In this document: positions 18,176 through 27,317 of the stretch, one piece after another
Layout of the letters: each line of letters begins with the position of its first letter
How positions within the stretch are numbered: the stretch's first letter is position 1
The notes under the pieces: generated by a model
Told to the model about the DNA's origin: nothing
The model's input: the letters and a program-made list of their open reading frames with translations, nothing else
Databases searched by the model: none
DNA from: an uncultured Cytophagales bacterium
GTDB taxonomy: Bacteria > Bacteroidota > Bacteroidia > Cytophagales > 172606-1
Assembly: GCA_902805615.1 (NCBI GenBank)
Contig: CADCTQ010000335.1
Span: 1-35,604 of the forward strand
Length of the DNA: 35,604 bases
Direction of reading: 5' to 3'
Made by a program: the position numbers and the translations under genes

Positions 18176-21100
18176 TTACAAGCCGATCTGGATGCCGAAG
18201 AGCAGCGTGCGGGACTGCGGGTAGATGCCCACGTCAATGCCTTTGTCGGTGTTGCCGCGGGGGTTGTTGTCGGGGTTGCCGGCCGCGTCGAATTCGGGGT
18301 CAATGCCCGAGTACCGGGTGAACGTGAACAGGTTGTCGCCGCTCACGAACAGCCGCAGGCTCCCAAGCTTTGCCTTGGCGGCCAGGGCTGCCGGCAGCGA
18401 GTAGCCCAATTGCACGTTCTTGACGCGCAGGTACGAGCCGTCTTCCACGTAGAAATCAGAAACGTTGGTGCGGTTCTTATTGGGGTCGTCGCGGTGAATT
18501 CTCGGCAGGGTCGCCCCCGGGTTGTCGAACGTCCAGCGGTCCAGGGCCGCGGTGCTCATGCTGTAGTCGCCCTTGAGGTTGGTGAGGATGGACTTGAAGC
18601 TGTTGTAGCGGTCCAGGCCCTGCACGCCTTGCAGGAAAAGCGACAGGTCGAAGTTGCGGAACGAGGCGCCGGCGTTGAAGCCCAGCACCCACTTGGGCCA
18701 GGGGTTGCCGATGAAGGTCCGGTCGGCCGCGTTGATCCTCCCGTCAGGCACCCCGATGATTTTGCCGTCCGCATCGAAACTGCCGATGTCGCGGTACTTG
18801 AAGTCGCCCGGGCCGGTGCCCTTGTTCTGGTAGTAGGTGTTGGCGTCGGCGGTGAGTTCGTTGGCCGCGTTCACCTCGTCTTCGCCCCCGAAGATGCCTT
18901 CCACCTGGTAGCCGTAGTAGTAGCCCAGGGGCTGGCCCACCTCGGTGCGGGCCACGAACCCGTCGCCGTCCCAGTTGCCGCTGGTGATCACGTCGTCGGC
19001 GTTGAGGCGCTTGACGGTGTTTTTGTTGTAGCTGGCGTTGGCCGACACGTTGTAGGCGAAGGGCTTGCCGGCCGGGCTGCGGTAGCCCACCGAAAACTCA
19101 AATCCCTTGTTCTGCATCTGCCCGATGTTGAGGATGGGGTCGGCCACGGACTGGTAGGCGGCGTTGGAGAGGTAGCCCGACGACCGGGGCACGCTCACGG
19201 GGGTAAGCAGGTCGTGCGTGTTTTTGACGTAGTAGTCGGCCGTGACGGTGATCTGGTTGTCGAGCAGGCTCAGGTCCAGGCCAATGTCGGTCTGCTCGAT
19301 TTCTTCCCACTTCACCTGCGTGTTGGGAAAGCGGGTGGGCCGCACGCCCTGCACGGCGTCCTGGTTGGCCCCGAAGCTGTAGGTGGTGTTGTTGGTGGTG
19401 TAGGTGGCGTAGGCCAGGTAGCGGGGAATGCCCTGGCTGTTGCCCAGGATGCCCCAGCTGCCGCGCAGCTTGAGGTCGGAGACGAGGGGAAAGTTCTGCA
19501 TGAAGCTTTCCTGGCTGATGCGCCAGCCGGCCGAGAACGAGGGGAAGATGCCGTAGAAGTTTTCGCGGCCGAACTTGTTGGAACCGTCGCGCCGGATGTT
19601 GGCCGTGAGCAGGTATTTGCCCCGGTAGGCGTAGTTGAGCCGCCCGAACTGCGAGAGGAGGCGGTCGTAGTCTTTGGTGCCGAACGAGGTGCGCGACGCG
19701 GTGGCCGCGCCGTTGAGCACGTCGAGGGTGCCGGCAAAGCCCGAACCCAGGGCCTCGAAGGCCAGCAGGTCGCCCCGCAGCACTTCGTAGCCGGCCATGG
19801 CCTTCAGGTTGTGGCGGCCCAGCGTCCGGTCGTAGGTCAGCACGGCGTTGCCGATCAGGGTGATGGATTCGTTGTACTTCTGGACCAGCGAGGAAGTGTT
19901 GTTGACGGCGGCGCCGCCGCCCAGGTATTTGTCGTTGAAGGTGCGGTTGTTGTCGAAGCCGAAGTTGCCGCCGAACGAGGCGCGCAGGTTGAGGCCCTCC
20001 AGGATTTGCAGGTCGGCGTACAGGTTGGTGTTTACCCGGTGGCCCTTGTTGAGGCGGTACACGCGCAGTTCGCTGGCCAGCGGGTTGCCGCCTTCGTAGC
20101 CGTACAGGTTGCGGTCCACGGTGCCGTAGCCGCCGTAGGCGTTGTCGGAGTTGTAGAGGGGCAGTGCCGGCGAGGCGCGTACGTACGCGTCGCGGTCAAT
20201 GCTCTGGGGGTCGTTCTTGGTGATCCCGGCCATCAGCGACTCGCCGATCTTGAGCCGCTTGCCGATGGTAAAGTCGGAGTTGGCCCGCAGGGTGTAGCGT
20301 TCAAACCAGGTACCCACCTGGGTGCCTTTCTCGCGGAAGTAGTTGCCCGACACGTAGAAGGTGGCTTTTTCCCCGCCGCCCGACACCGACAGGTCGTAGT
20401 TCTGCACGGCGCCGCGGTCGTAGAGCACGTCTACCCAGTCGGTCGAAACCGCCGGCAGGTTGGCCGGGTCGGCAAAGGCCGGAACGCGGGGCTTGCCGGC
20501 CAGGTCGTTTGCTTCGTTGCGCAGCAGGGCGTATTGCTCAGTATTGAGCATTTGGGGCAGGCCGATGGGACTGCTGGTGCCGGCGTAGCCGTTGAAATTG
20601 ACTTTCGGCGTTCCCTTGGTGCCCCGCTTGGTGGTGACGATGATGACCCCGTTGGCGGCGGCGGCCCCGTAGATGGCGGCGGCCGAAGCGTCCTTGAGGA
20701 TCTCGATGGCTTCCACGTCGTTCATGTTGAAGTTGGGCCCGGGCGCAGTCCGCACGCCGTCAATGATCCAGAGCGGCTCGGAGCCGCGGATGGAGCCGGC
20801 GCCGCGGATGAAAATTTCGGCCCCGCTGCCCGGCGCGCCGCTGTTGCGGGTCACGTACACGCCGGGGGCCCGGCCCTGGATGGCCTGGTTGAGGGTGGGC
20901 ACGGCCAGGCGCTGGATGTCTTTGGCCGATACCGACGACACGGCGCCCGTCAGGTCCGATCTCTTCTGCTCCCCGTACCCTACCACCACGACTTCGCCCA
21001 GCGATTTGACGTCGGCAACCAGGGCCACGTCAATGACCGAGCGGTTCCCCACCGGTTCTTCGCGGGTGACGTAGCCGATGGAAGAAAAAACCAGGGTGCC

Positions 21101-21694
21101 GCTGCGGTCCGGCACGTCCAGGCTGTAGTTGCCGTCGGCGTTGGTGGTCGAGCCGGTGGTGGTGCCCCGGAGCAGTACGGTCACCCCGGGCAGCCCCTCG
21201 CCCTGCTCACCCGTCACGCGGCCCGTAATGCCCACCGTGGCGGGGGCGGCGTGCCCGGGCAGCAGCCCGCCCGGCCCGGCCGGGTTGCCGCCGGCATGGT
21301 TGAGCAGGGGGCCGTCGGCGGGGCTGTCGGTCTTGCTCCCGGCGTTGTTGCCAGCGGCTTTCGGACGGGCCACCGACAGGATTACGTAGAAGGTGTCGCT
21401 GATGCGGTCGTACGACAGGCCGCTGTCCTGGAGCACCCGTTCCAGCTCCTCGGCCAGGGAATTGACGGCTTGCTTCTTGAGCTTCACCGTTTTGTTGTGC
21501 ACCAGCTTGCTGTCGTACATGATCGAGACTTTGTACTTGGCTTCGAGCCGGACGAGGGCGTCTTTCAGGCTGATGATTTCGCCCTGTACCTCCCAGGAGT
21601 GGGTAGACCGGATGGAAGCGGCAAGGGTTTGGGCGGGGAGTGGCAGGTGGTGCCCGCAGAGCAGCAGCAACAGGCAGGTAAATGGTTTTTTCAT
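18176..21694 (-). CDS. susC-like: SusC/RagA family TonB-linked outer membrane protein with N-terminal STN domain
   Basis: Signal peptide, STN domain, CarboxypepD_reg (GITGRVTGEQGEGLPGVTVLLRGTTTGSTTNADGNYSLDVP), plug (VVVGYGEQKRSDLTGAVSSVSAKDIQ), C-terminal RTLLFGIQIGL. Confidence 0.98.
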   Translation of the reverse strand: MKKPFTCLLLLLCGHHLPLPAQTLAASIRSTHSWEVQGEIISLKDALVRLEAKYKVSIMYDSKLVHNKTVKLKKQAVNSLAEELERVLQDSGLSYDRISDTFYVILSVARPKAAGNNAGSKTDSPADGPLLNHAGGNPAGPGGLLPGHAAPATVGITGRVTGEQGEGLPGVTVLLRGTTTGSTTNADGNYSLDVPDRSGTLVFSSIGYVTREEPVGNRSVIDVALVADVKSLGEVVVVGYGEQKRSDLTGAVSSVSAKDIQRLAVPTLNQAIQGRAPGVYVTRNSGAPGSGAEIFIRGAGSIRGSEPLWIIDGVRTAPGPNFNMNDVEAIEILKDASAAAIYGAAAANGVIIVTTKRGTKGTPKVNFNGYAGTSSPIGLPQMLNTEQYALLRNEANDLAGKPRVPAFADPANLPAVSTDWVDVLYDRGAVQNYDLSVSGGGEKATFYVSGNYFREKGTQVGTWFERYTLRANSDFTIGKRLKIGESLMAGITKNDPQSIDRDAYVRASPALPLYNSDNAYGGYGTVDRNLYGYEGGNPLASELRVYRLNKGHRVNTNLYADLQILEGLNLRASFGGNFGFDNNRTFNDKYLGGGAAVNNTSSLVQKYNESITLIGNAVLTYDRTLGRHNLKAMAGYEVLRGDLLAFEALGSGFAGTLDVLNGAATASRTSFGTKDYDRLLSQFGRLNYAYRGKYLLTANIRRDGSNKFGRENFYGIFPSFSAGWRISQESFMQNFPLVSDLKLRGSWGILGNSQGIPRYLAYATYTTNNTTYSFGANQDAVQGVRPTRFPNTQVKWEEIEQTDIGLDLSLLDNQITVTADYYVKNTHDLLTPVSVPRSSGYLSNAAYQSVADPILNIGQMQNKGFEFSVGYRSPAGKPFAYNVSANASYNKNTVKRLNADDVITSGNWDGDGFVARTEVGQPLGYYYGYQVEGIFGGEDEVNAANELTADANTYYQNKGTGPGDFKYRDIGSFDADGKIIGVPDGRINAADRTFIGNPWPKWVLGFNAGASFRNFDLSLFLQGVQGLDRYNSFKSILTNLKGDYSMSTAALDRWTFDNPGATLPRIHRDDPNKNRTNVSDFYVEDGSYLRVKNVQLGYSLPAALAAKAKLGSLRLFVSGDNLFTFTRYSGIDPEFDAAGNPDNNPRGNTDKGIDVGIYPQSRTLLFGIQIGL

Positions 21695-21725
21695 GAATGT
21701 TGACCCGGATTAAACTGTAGACAAA

Positions 21726-21760
21726 TTCGTTGTTGGTTATTCGTTGTTCGTTGTTCGTAA
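21726..21760. repeat. Heptanucleotide tandem repeat (TTCGTTG)~5 in the susC-like upstream region
   Basis: TTCGTTG TTGGTTA TTCGTTG TTCGTTG TTCGTAA, 7-nt period. Confidence 0.85.
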
Positions 21761-21946
21761 TGCCCTGTTTTACAAGTAGCCGTGAAAGATCAGATGCGTA
21801 ATCATGAAGTCATTTCGGGATCATGATGAAAAGGATGGTTGGCGGGTTACGTGCGCCGGTTGGCTTTACGACGGGCAATGAGGGGCCAGGCACCCCGCGG
21901 GCGGCGCGGGGAGTACGGCAGGAAAAGGCATCGGGGTGGGTAATGG

Positions 21947-22981
21947 TTAGGTACCGGGGCTCCGGATTTCGACTCGGTTTTGGGTCTTGGTAATTTGCAG
22001 GTCAAACGTGCGGGCCAGGCCCGCCAGGAACACGTCAACGTTCTGGATGGGCGCCGCCCCCGACAACTGCCGGTCGAGCAGGGCGGGGTCGGCCACGGCT
22101 ACTTCCAGCCCGTAGGTATCGCGCAGCATGGCAACCACTTCCCGCAGGGGCGTATCGTCGAACAGGAGCTTCTTTTCCGTCCAGGAGGAGTACACCCGGG
22201 GGTTGACGCGTTTGTGCGTGACGCGGGCCGCCTCGTTTTTCCACGCCACCAGTTCCCCGGGTTTCATCAGGATCTGCGCCGGCGGCCCGGCGCCGGCCAG
22301 GGTCAGCCGGACGGAGCCGGAATTCAACACGACCCGGGCGCCTTCCCGGCGGTCGGCAACGGAAAACTCGGTTCCCAGCACTTCCACGCGGGCCTGGCTG
22401 GTGGCGTGCACCACGAAGGGCCGGTGCGTGCGGGTGTGTACCACCGAGAAAAACGCCTCGCCGTCGAGCCATACTTCCCGCGGGCCGGTCGCGGCCCAGT
22501 CGGCGTCGTAGCGCAGCTCCGAATTGCCGTTGAGGCGAATGACCGACCCGTCGGGCAAAGTAACGGTCAGCATCTGCCCGTAGGCGGTCTGGTGGGTAAC
22601 CGACGGGCCGGCCCCCAGCAGGCGGTACAGCAGCCCGGCCAGCAACAGCAAGCCGGTGCAGGCGGCGGCCACGCGGTACCAGCCCGGCCACCCGAGGGTC
22701 CGGGTCCTGGCGGCCGGCGGCCCGGGCACTGCTTGCTGCCCCCCGGTTTTCCGGAGAATGGCCTCGAACATCCGGTCGGCATCGGCTTTCTGCACGGGTG
22801 GGTACGCGTGCAACTGACGCCATACCTGCTGCATCACGTCGGCGTACTCCTCCTCCGGGTCTCGCTGCAAATGCGCCAAAAGGGTTTCCAGTTCTTCCCG
22901 GGTGCACCCGTCGGAAAGAAACTTATGGAGCAACTGCTGTTTGGTGGGCTGGGCGGTCAAGGGGCTTCCGGCTAAATACAC
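21947..22981 (-). CDS. FecR family anti-sigma factor
   Basis: Central TM (YRVAAACTGLLLLAGLLYRLLG), FecR motif YGQMLTVTLPDGSVIRLNGNSELRYDADW..REVWLDGEAFFSV, C-terminal STN-like region. Confidence 0.96.
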   Translation of the reverse strand: MYLAGSPLTAQPTKQQLLHKFLSDGCTREELETLLAHLQRDPEEEYADVMQQVWRQLHAYPPVQKADADRMFEAILRKTGGQQAVPGPPAARTRTLGWPGWYRVAAACTGLLLLAGLLYRLLGAGPSVTHQTAYGQMLTVTLPDGSVIRLNGNSELRYDADWAATGPREVWLDGEAFFSVVHTRTHRPFVVHATSQARVEVLGTEFSVADRREGARVVLNSGSVRLTLAGAGPPAQILMKPGELVAWKNEAARVTHKRVNPRVYSSWTEKKLLFDDTPLREVVAMLRDTYGLEVAVADPALLDRQLSGAAPIQNVDVFLAGLARTFDLQITKTQNRVEIRSPGT

Positions 22982-23110
22982 CCCTAATACTGTTCTCCCG
23001 GAAGGAGGGATTACCCGGGCGAAAAATATTTTTCAGATTTTTACCCAAAGTATGGTTATTCCGGGAAGGTTCTGGTCAACAAAAATGGCAAACGGCTGTT
23101 GTTCAGCGAT

Positions 23111-23707
23111 TTACGCCATTGCCAGCCAGGCAGCCAGGGCCAGGGGAATGTCGGCGTGCCGGTGCAGGTACTCGCGGATGAACCGCGACGCTTTCACGAT
23201 CTGTACTTTCACGGTGTTTTTGGCAATGCCCAGTTGCCCGGCAATCTCCTCGTGGCTCAGGTACTGGTCCCGGCTCATCTCAAAGATCAGCTTGCGCTGC
23301 GGCGGCAACTGGCTGATGGCGGCCTTGATGATCGTTTCGTACTCGGCCAGAAAAATATCCGCTTCAATGGGGTCACACATCCGCTCCACGTGCCGGATCA
23401 ACCCTTTCTTCACGGACTGGTCGAGCGCCGCTTTTTTGAGGAAATCGAACACTTTGTTCTGGGTGATTTTGTAGAGGTACGCCCCCAGCGACAGTTCCGG
23501 ATTGAGACCGGCCCGGTTTTCCCATACCTTGATGAACACTTCCTGCACAATTTCTTCGGACAGGACCCGGGACTTGGTAAATTTCAAACTGAAGGCGAAT
23601 AACTTCTGGTGGTACAGGTCGAATACCTGCCGGAAAGCGGCAGCATCACCCGCCGAGAGCCGGGCAATCAGCGTGGGGTCAAGGGTGCGGGTAGAGATTT
23701 TCTCCAT
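23111..23707 (-). CDS. ECF RNA polymerase sigma-70 factor (Bacteroidetes FecI-like family)
   Basis: Region 2 FDLYHQKLFAFSLKFTKSRVLSEEIVQEVFIKVWENR and region 4 LPPQRKLIFEMSRDQYLSHEEIAGQLGIAKNTVKVQIVKASRFIREYL. Confidence 0.97.
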   Translation of the reverse strand: MEKISTRTLDPTLIARLSAGDAAAFRQVFDLYHQKLFAFSLKFTKSRVLSEEIVQEVFIKVWENRAGLNPELSLGAYLYKITQNKVFDFLKKAALDQSVKKGLIRHVERMCDPIEADIFLAEYETIIKAAISQLPPQRKLIFEMSRDQYLSHEEIAGQLGIAKNTVKVQIVKASRFIREYLHRHADIPLALAAWLAMA

Positions 23708-23806
23708 GTATAGAATAATACAAAGAAGGAATTACACTAAAGTAATCCTTTGTCCATTCACTTGCAACCTGTGCCAGCAAAGAAGCCCAAAACCCGGCTC
23801 TCTAAA

Positions 23807-23828
23807 GGGCAAAGGGCTCTTTTTGCCC
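23807..23828. promoter_or_regulatory. Small hairpin GGGCAAA-(N8)-TTTGCCC in the divergent intergenic region
   Basis: Perfect 7-bp stem between the sigma factor (-) and TIR gene (+). Confidence 0.4.
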
Positions 23829-23963
23829 AAAGCACCCGACCGGAAGCAGCCGGGGAATGAGACGCATCAGGGCGGATTTTTACGCGCGGCAACATTCCCT
23901 TCACGTGCGCTGCCTCAAAAGACTTCTCAAGCGCACTGCGGCCGTGTGCTACTCCCCTAAATA

Positions 23964-23981
23964 TACCCAGAAGTAGGTATT
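23964..23981 (+). promoter_or_regulatory. 18-nt motif TACCCAGAAGTAGGTATT (copy 1)
   Basis: 16/18 identical to 30682-30699; about 105 bp upstream of the TIR gene. Confidence 0.55.
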
Positions 23982-24085
23982 GCGGGGCATTCTCCGTTTC
24001 GTAACTTTTCTGAGTTACCCGCTCAGTATTCCACCGGTTCACCGATGACCACGCATTACACAGTAAAACCACCCATCCCAACGCA

Positions 24086-25294
24086 ATGAAAGAAGCAGCG
24101 CACGAGGGAGCAGTACCCGAAAGTTTTGGCGGGGGAGCCGCGGAGAGTTTTTTGCGCATCTACATCGTATCCCATCCGGCCTCGCCGCACCGGAGCTATT
24201 TCTTCAATTGGGCGCATCATACCCTCTGTAAGGACAGCACCAATCTTCCCTTCGGCCGCGGGCTGGGCATTCCCGTGTACGATTTCCCGGAAGTACCCGA
24301 TAAACGGGAAGTACTCTCGTCCCTCGCCGCCCGGGTGGAGAAGCTTTTCATCATCATCCTGCTTGATTCCTGGCTGCTGGCGGACGAAGACCTCCGCAAG
24401 TTATGCACGCTGCTGGGCGAAGAAAACCAAAGGAATCCCCACAGGGTTACCCTCTTGCCCGTCGCTTTGGCGTCAGAAAGCGAAATAAAAGCCAGGAACC
24501 CTCTACCGGAGATTGAATATTTGTCCTTTTGGGAAAACAAGGAAGCGGAAAACGTACAAAACAATGGGCTGCTGAAGAACCAGTTTTTAGTGAACCTGCT
24601 GCACAATATGGGCCGGTTTGTCGTAGATGTGTCGCCGGCCGGAGGTCAATTCCCCATCAAGCTGTTCATCAGCTGCAAAAGTGATGATGAAGGCGAACTC
24701 GCCCTGGCCATTGACAAGCGGATCAAAGAAGCGTACCAGGCGCTCGAAACCTACCTGTACGTGGTCAGAAGTGCTCCGGGCACGAATATTTTAACCAAGA
24801 TTGACATGGCGGTAAAAGATTCCGTCCTGCTGATCATCCATTCTGACAAGTATTCCACCAGCCGGTATTGCCAGCGGGAGGTCAGACTCGCCAAAAGCCT
24901 GTTAACACCAATCGTGGTGATCAACCGGTACGTCAACGGCGAGGAAAGAAGTTTCCCCTACATGTTTAACGTGCCCCATCTGCATTACTTCAACAACGCA
25001 TTTGACGACGTCTTTCTGGACAAAGTGGTCCTGCACCTTTTGTACGAAATTGTAAGGCATCTCTACCAGAAAAACAGCCTTCATTACGAAGCCAGGCGGT
25101 TACAACAATTTGGTTCAGACGTTGGGATACTGGCCACTGCCCCCGAGCTGCTGGTATTTCCGGTGCTGAAAAAGCAACAGTACACGAAAGTCATTTATCC
25201 CGAGCCGAAACTCACCGCCGAGGAGATCCAAATTCTTCAGGCCATGGATCACGGCATCCGGTTCATTACGCTCACCGAACTCATTTCCGCCTGA
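24086..25294 (+). CDS. Tandem TIR-like domain protein (degenerate N-terminal TIR-like + canonical C-terminal TIR)
   Basis: FLRIYIVSHPASPHRSYFFNWAHHTL...KLFIIILLDSWLLADEDLRKL...; second domain IKLFISCKSDDEGELALAIDKRI...NILTKIDMAVKDSVLLIIHSDKYSTSRYCQREVRLAKS retains a Glu at the TIR NADase position. Confidence 0.82.
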   Translation: MKEAAHEGAVPESFGGGAAESFLRIYIVSHPASPHRSYFFNWAHHTLCKDSTNLPFGRGLGIPVYDFPEVPDKREVLSSLAARVEKLFIIILLDSWLLADEDLRKLCTLLGEENQRNPHRVTLLPVALASESEIKARNPLPEIEYLSFWENKEAENVQNNGLLKNQFLVNLLHNMGRFVVDVSPAGGQFPIKLFISCKSDDEGELALAIDKRIKEAYQALETYLYVVRSAPGTNILTKIDMAVKDSVLLIIHSDKYSTSRYCQREVRLAKSLLTPIVVINRYVNGEERSFPYMFNVPHLHYFNNAFDDVFLDKVVLHLLYEIVRHLYQKNSLHYEARRLQQFGSDVGILATAPELLVFPVLKKQQYTKVIYPEPKLTAEEIQILQAMDHGIRFITLTELISA

Positions 25295-25302
25295 AAGCCA
25301 CT

Positions 25303-27273
25303 ATGCCCATTCCAGAAGCAGTGCGAAGACTAACGGTCGGTTTATCCGTGTACCCCCACCCGGAAATGCACCGGTACGGGCTGCGGGACATCCATTTTTT
25401 CGACTACTCCCTGGAACTGGCGCCCTATTTATTCAGCATGGGGGCTAAAATTGCCCTTTGCCTGGAATGGACGGATGACACCGTCAGCCACCTGTACCGG
25501 CCCCTGGCGGAAATTGCCCGAAATTATGCGCCCGACGACGAAGGGGCTACGGCTCCCATCCTTTGCCTGGTGCCCTCGTTACCCGGCCCCTACCAGTCCC
25601 TGGCGGCATCCCTGCAAGACGTGCTGGAACTGGTGGTAGTGGATGCGGCAGCCGTGGTTGCCTCGGGGGTATTTGCGCATTACCAGCAAGCAGTTAATCC
25701 GCCCGTGCCGGTACAGGCCACCCCTGCCGCCGCGGTACGGGTCCAGTTCATTGAGTCCATTGATGCCCACATTGTGGCCGGAGGGGCCTTTTCGGAAGAG
25801 GACGGCGGGGTTGTGGAAGCGTTTTGCCTGGCGCTCTGGCAGCGCAAACCGGTTTACCTGCTGGGCGGTATGGGCGGAGGCGCCGGGGCCCTGGTGGACC
25901 TTCTTTTTGCCGGGCAGCGTAAGGCTTTGGTTACGCAGACCGGGCAAGCCGTTCCCCCAACCTACCAAGCGTTTTTACGCAAGTACACCGGGGGGAAAAG
26001 CATGGCGTCGGTTTTATCGAATCAACTGGGCGAGCCGGAAAACCGGGTTCTGTTTCAATCCATGAGCAATGTAGAACTGGCCGGGCTACCACTCAAGGGA
26101 TTATCCCGTTTCAATGCCCGGCGCACCGGAATATGGGAAAGACAATTCACGTCCGGCGAAGACCGCACGGCCGACCTCGATTTTTTGCTCCACCACGCAG
26201 CCGGAAATAAACAATATACGGCGTACTGTTTGCACCAACTTTTAAAGATTAGCAACAGCATCAGCCTCTATCCCCAGGTGCTGGAGGAGATTAGCCGGAT
26301 GGGCCCCCAAGCGGCGACTGCCCTCAAGGAGGCATTGGCAGACCAGGACCAGGACATCCGGCGAATGACAGTGGTAGCACTGGGGCAACGTGGCATGAGC
26401 ACAAAGCCCGCTGTTACTGCCTTGATAGAAGCGCTCAAGGATGAAGATGAAATGGTACGCTTTTACGCCGCCGAAGCCTTAGGACGAATCGAAACGGCTG
26501 CTCAGCCAGCCGTTCCTGCCTTAGCAGAAGCGCTCAAGGATGAAGATGAGAGGGTACGTTCCTCTGCCGCCCAAGCCTTAGGACGAATCGGAGGGGAAGC
26601 GGTGACTGCCTTGGCAGAAGCGCTCAAGGATGAAGATGAAATGGTACGCTCTTCTGCCGCCGAAACTTTAGGACGAATCGAAACGGCTGCTCTGCCTGCC
26701 GTTCCTGCCTTGGTAGAAGCGCTCAAGGATAAAGCTAAATCGGTACGCTCCTACGCCGCCCAAGCCTTGGGAGGAATCGGACCGGTTGCTCAGCCAGCGG
26801 TTCCTGCCTTGGTAGAAGCGCTCAAGGATAAAGATGAAGGGGTACGCTCTTCTGCCGCCCAAGCCTTGGGAGGAATCGGACCGGTTGCTCGGCCAGCCGT
26901 TCCTGCCTTGATAGAAGCGCTCAAGGATAAAGATGAAGGGGTACGCTCCTCTGCCGCCGAAGCCTTAGGACAAATCGGAGGGGAAGCGGTTAAAGCTTAT
27001 CTTACCAACCTGGCGAAAAGTTTGACAAGTGGAAGCAGCGAGACCAGGGCCGCTACTGCGCGGGAGTTAGGCATTATTGTCCCGTTACTGCAAAAGCATG
27101 TTCGGGAAGATGCTCTCCGTAAAAGCATTGATAGCATTGTTATTATACTGTCCGAAGTAGCAGAATATGATGAAGAAAGCAAAGTACGTTCTTCCGCTGA
27201 AAAAGCTTTGGAAAATATCACCGGGCCCAGTGGCAGGCATCAGCCTCAGGAAGTTCCCAGCCCGGTGCATTGA
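25303..27273 (+). CDS. SLOG-like (STALD-type) nucleotide-sensor domain protein with C-terminal HEAT repeats
   Basis: LTVGLSVYPHPEMHRYGLRDIHFFDYSLELAPYLFSMGAKIAL and AHIVAGGAFSEEDGGVVEAFCLALWQRKPVYLLGGMGGGAGALVDLL are SLOG-like; then six A-PAL-EALKD-DE-VRSSAA-ALG-IG HEAT units. Start lies 8 nt after the TIR gene stop. Confidence 0.78.
   Translation: MPIPEAVRRLTVGLSVYPHPEMHRYGLRDIHFFDYSLELAPYLFSMGAKIALCLEWTDDTVSHLYRPLAEIARNYAPDDEGATAPILCLVPSLPGPYQSLAASLQDVLELVVVDAAAVVASGVFAHYQQAVNPPVPVQATPAAAVRVQFIESIDAHIVAGGAFSEEDGGVVEAFCLALWQRKPVYLLGGMGGGAGALVDLLFAGQRKALVTQTGQAVPPTYQAFLRKYTGGKSMASVLSNQLGEPENRVLFQSMSNVELAGLPLKGLSRFNARRTGIWERQFTSGEDRTADLDFLLHHAAGNKQYTAYCLHQLLKISNSISLYPQVLEEISRMGPQAATALKEALADQDQDIRRMTVVALGQRGMSTKPAVTALIEALKDEDEMVRFYAAEALGRIETAAQPAVPALAEALKDEDERVRSSAAQALGRIGGEAVTALAEALKDEDEMVRSSAAETLGRIETAALPAVPALVEALKDKAKSVRSYAAQALGGIGPVAQPAVPALVEALKDKDEGVRSSAAQALGGIGPVARPAVPALIEALKDKDEGVRSSAAEALGQIGGEAVKAYLTNLAKSLTSGSSETRAATARELGIIVPLLQKHVREDALRKSIDSIVIILSEVAEYDEESKVRSSAEKALENITGPSGRHQPQEVPSPVH
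26407..26987 (+). repeat. Six near-identical HEAT-repeat-coding units of 99/90 bp
   Basis: GAAGCGCTCAAGGAT invariant in all six; GCGCTCAAGG starts at 26431, 26530, 26620, 26719, 26818, 26917 (spacings 99, 90, 99, 99, 99). Confidence 0.95.
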
Positions 27274-27317
27274 TGATCCGGGTAGCAGGCACCGGCGTTG
27301 CCGTGATTCCTGACCCG

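Noticed and set aside
18137-21703. 1188-aa plus-strand ORF opposite the susC-like gene
   Set aside because: Fully antisense to SusC, which has clear STN/plug/barrel motifs; Val/Gly/Ala/His-rich shadow ORF
26407-26987. CRISPR-like regular repeats
   Set aside because: Units of 90-99 bp are coding, in frame, and translate to HEAT repeats; no unique spacers
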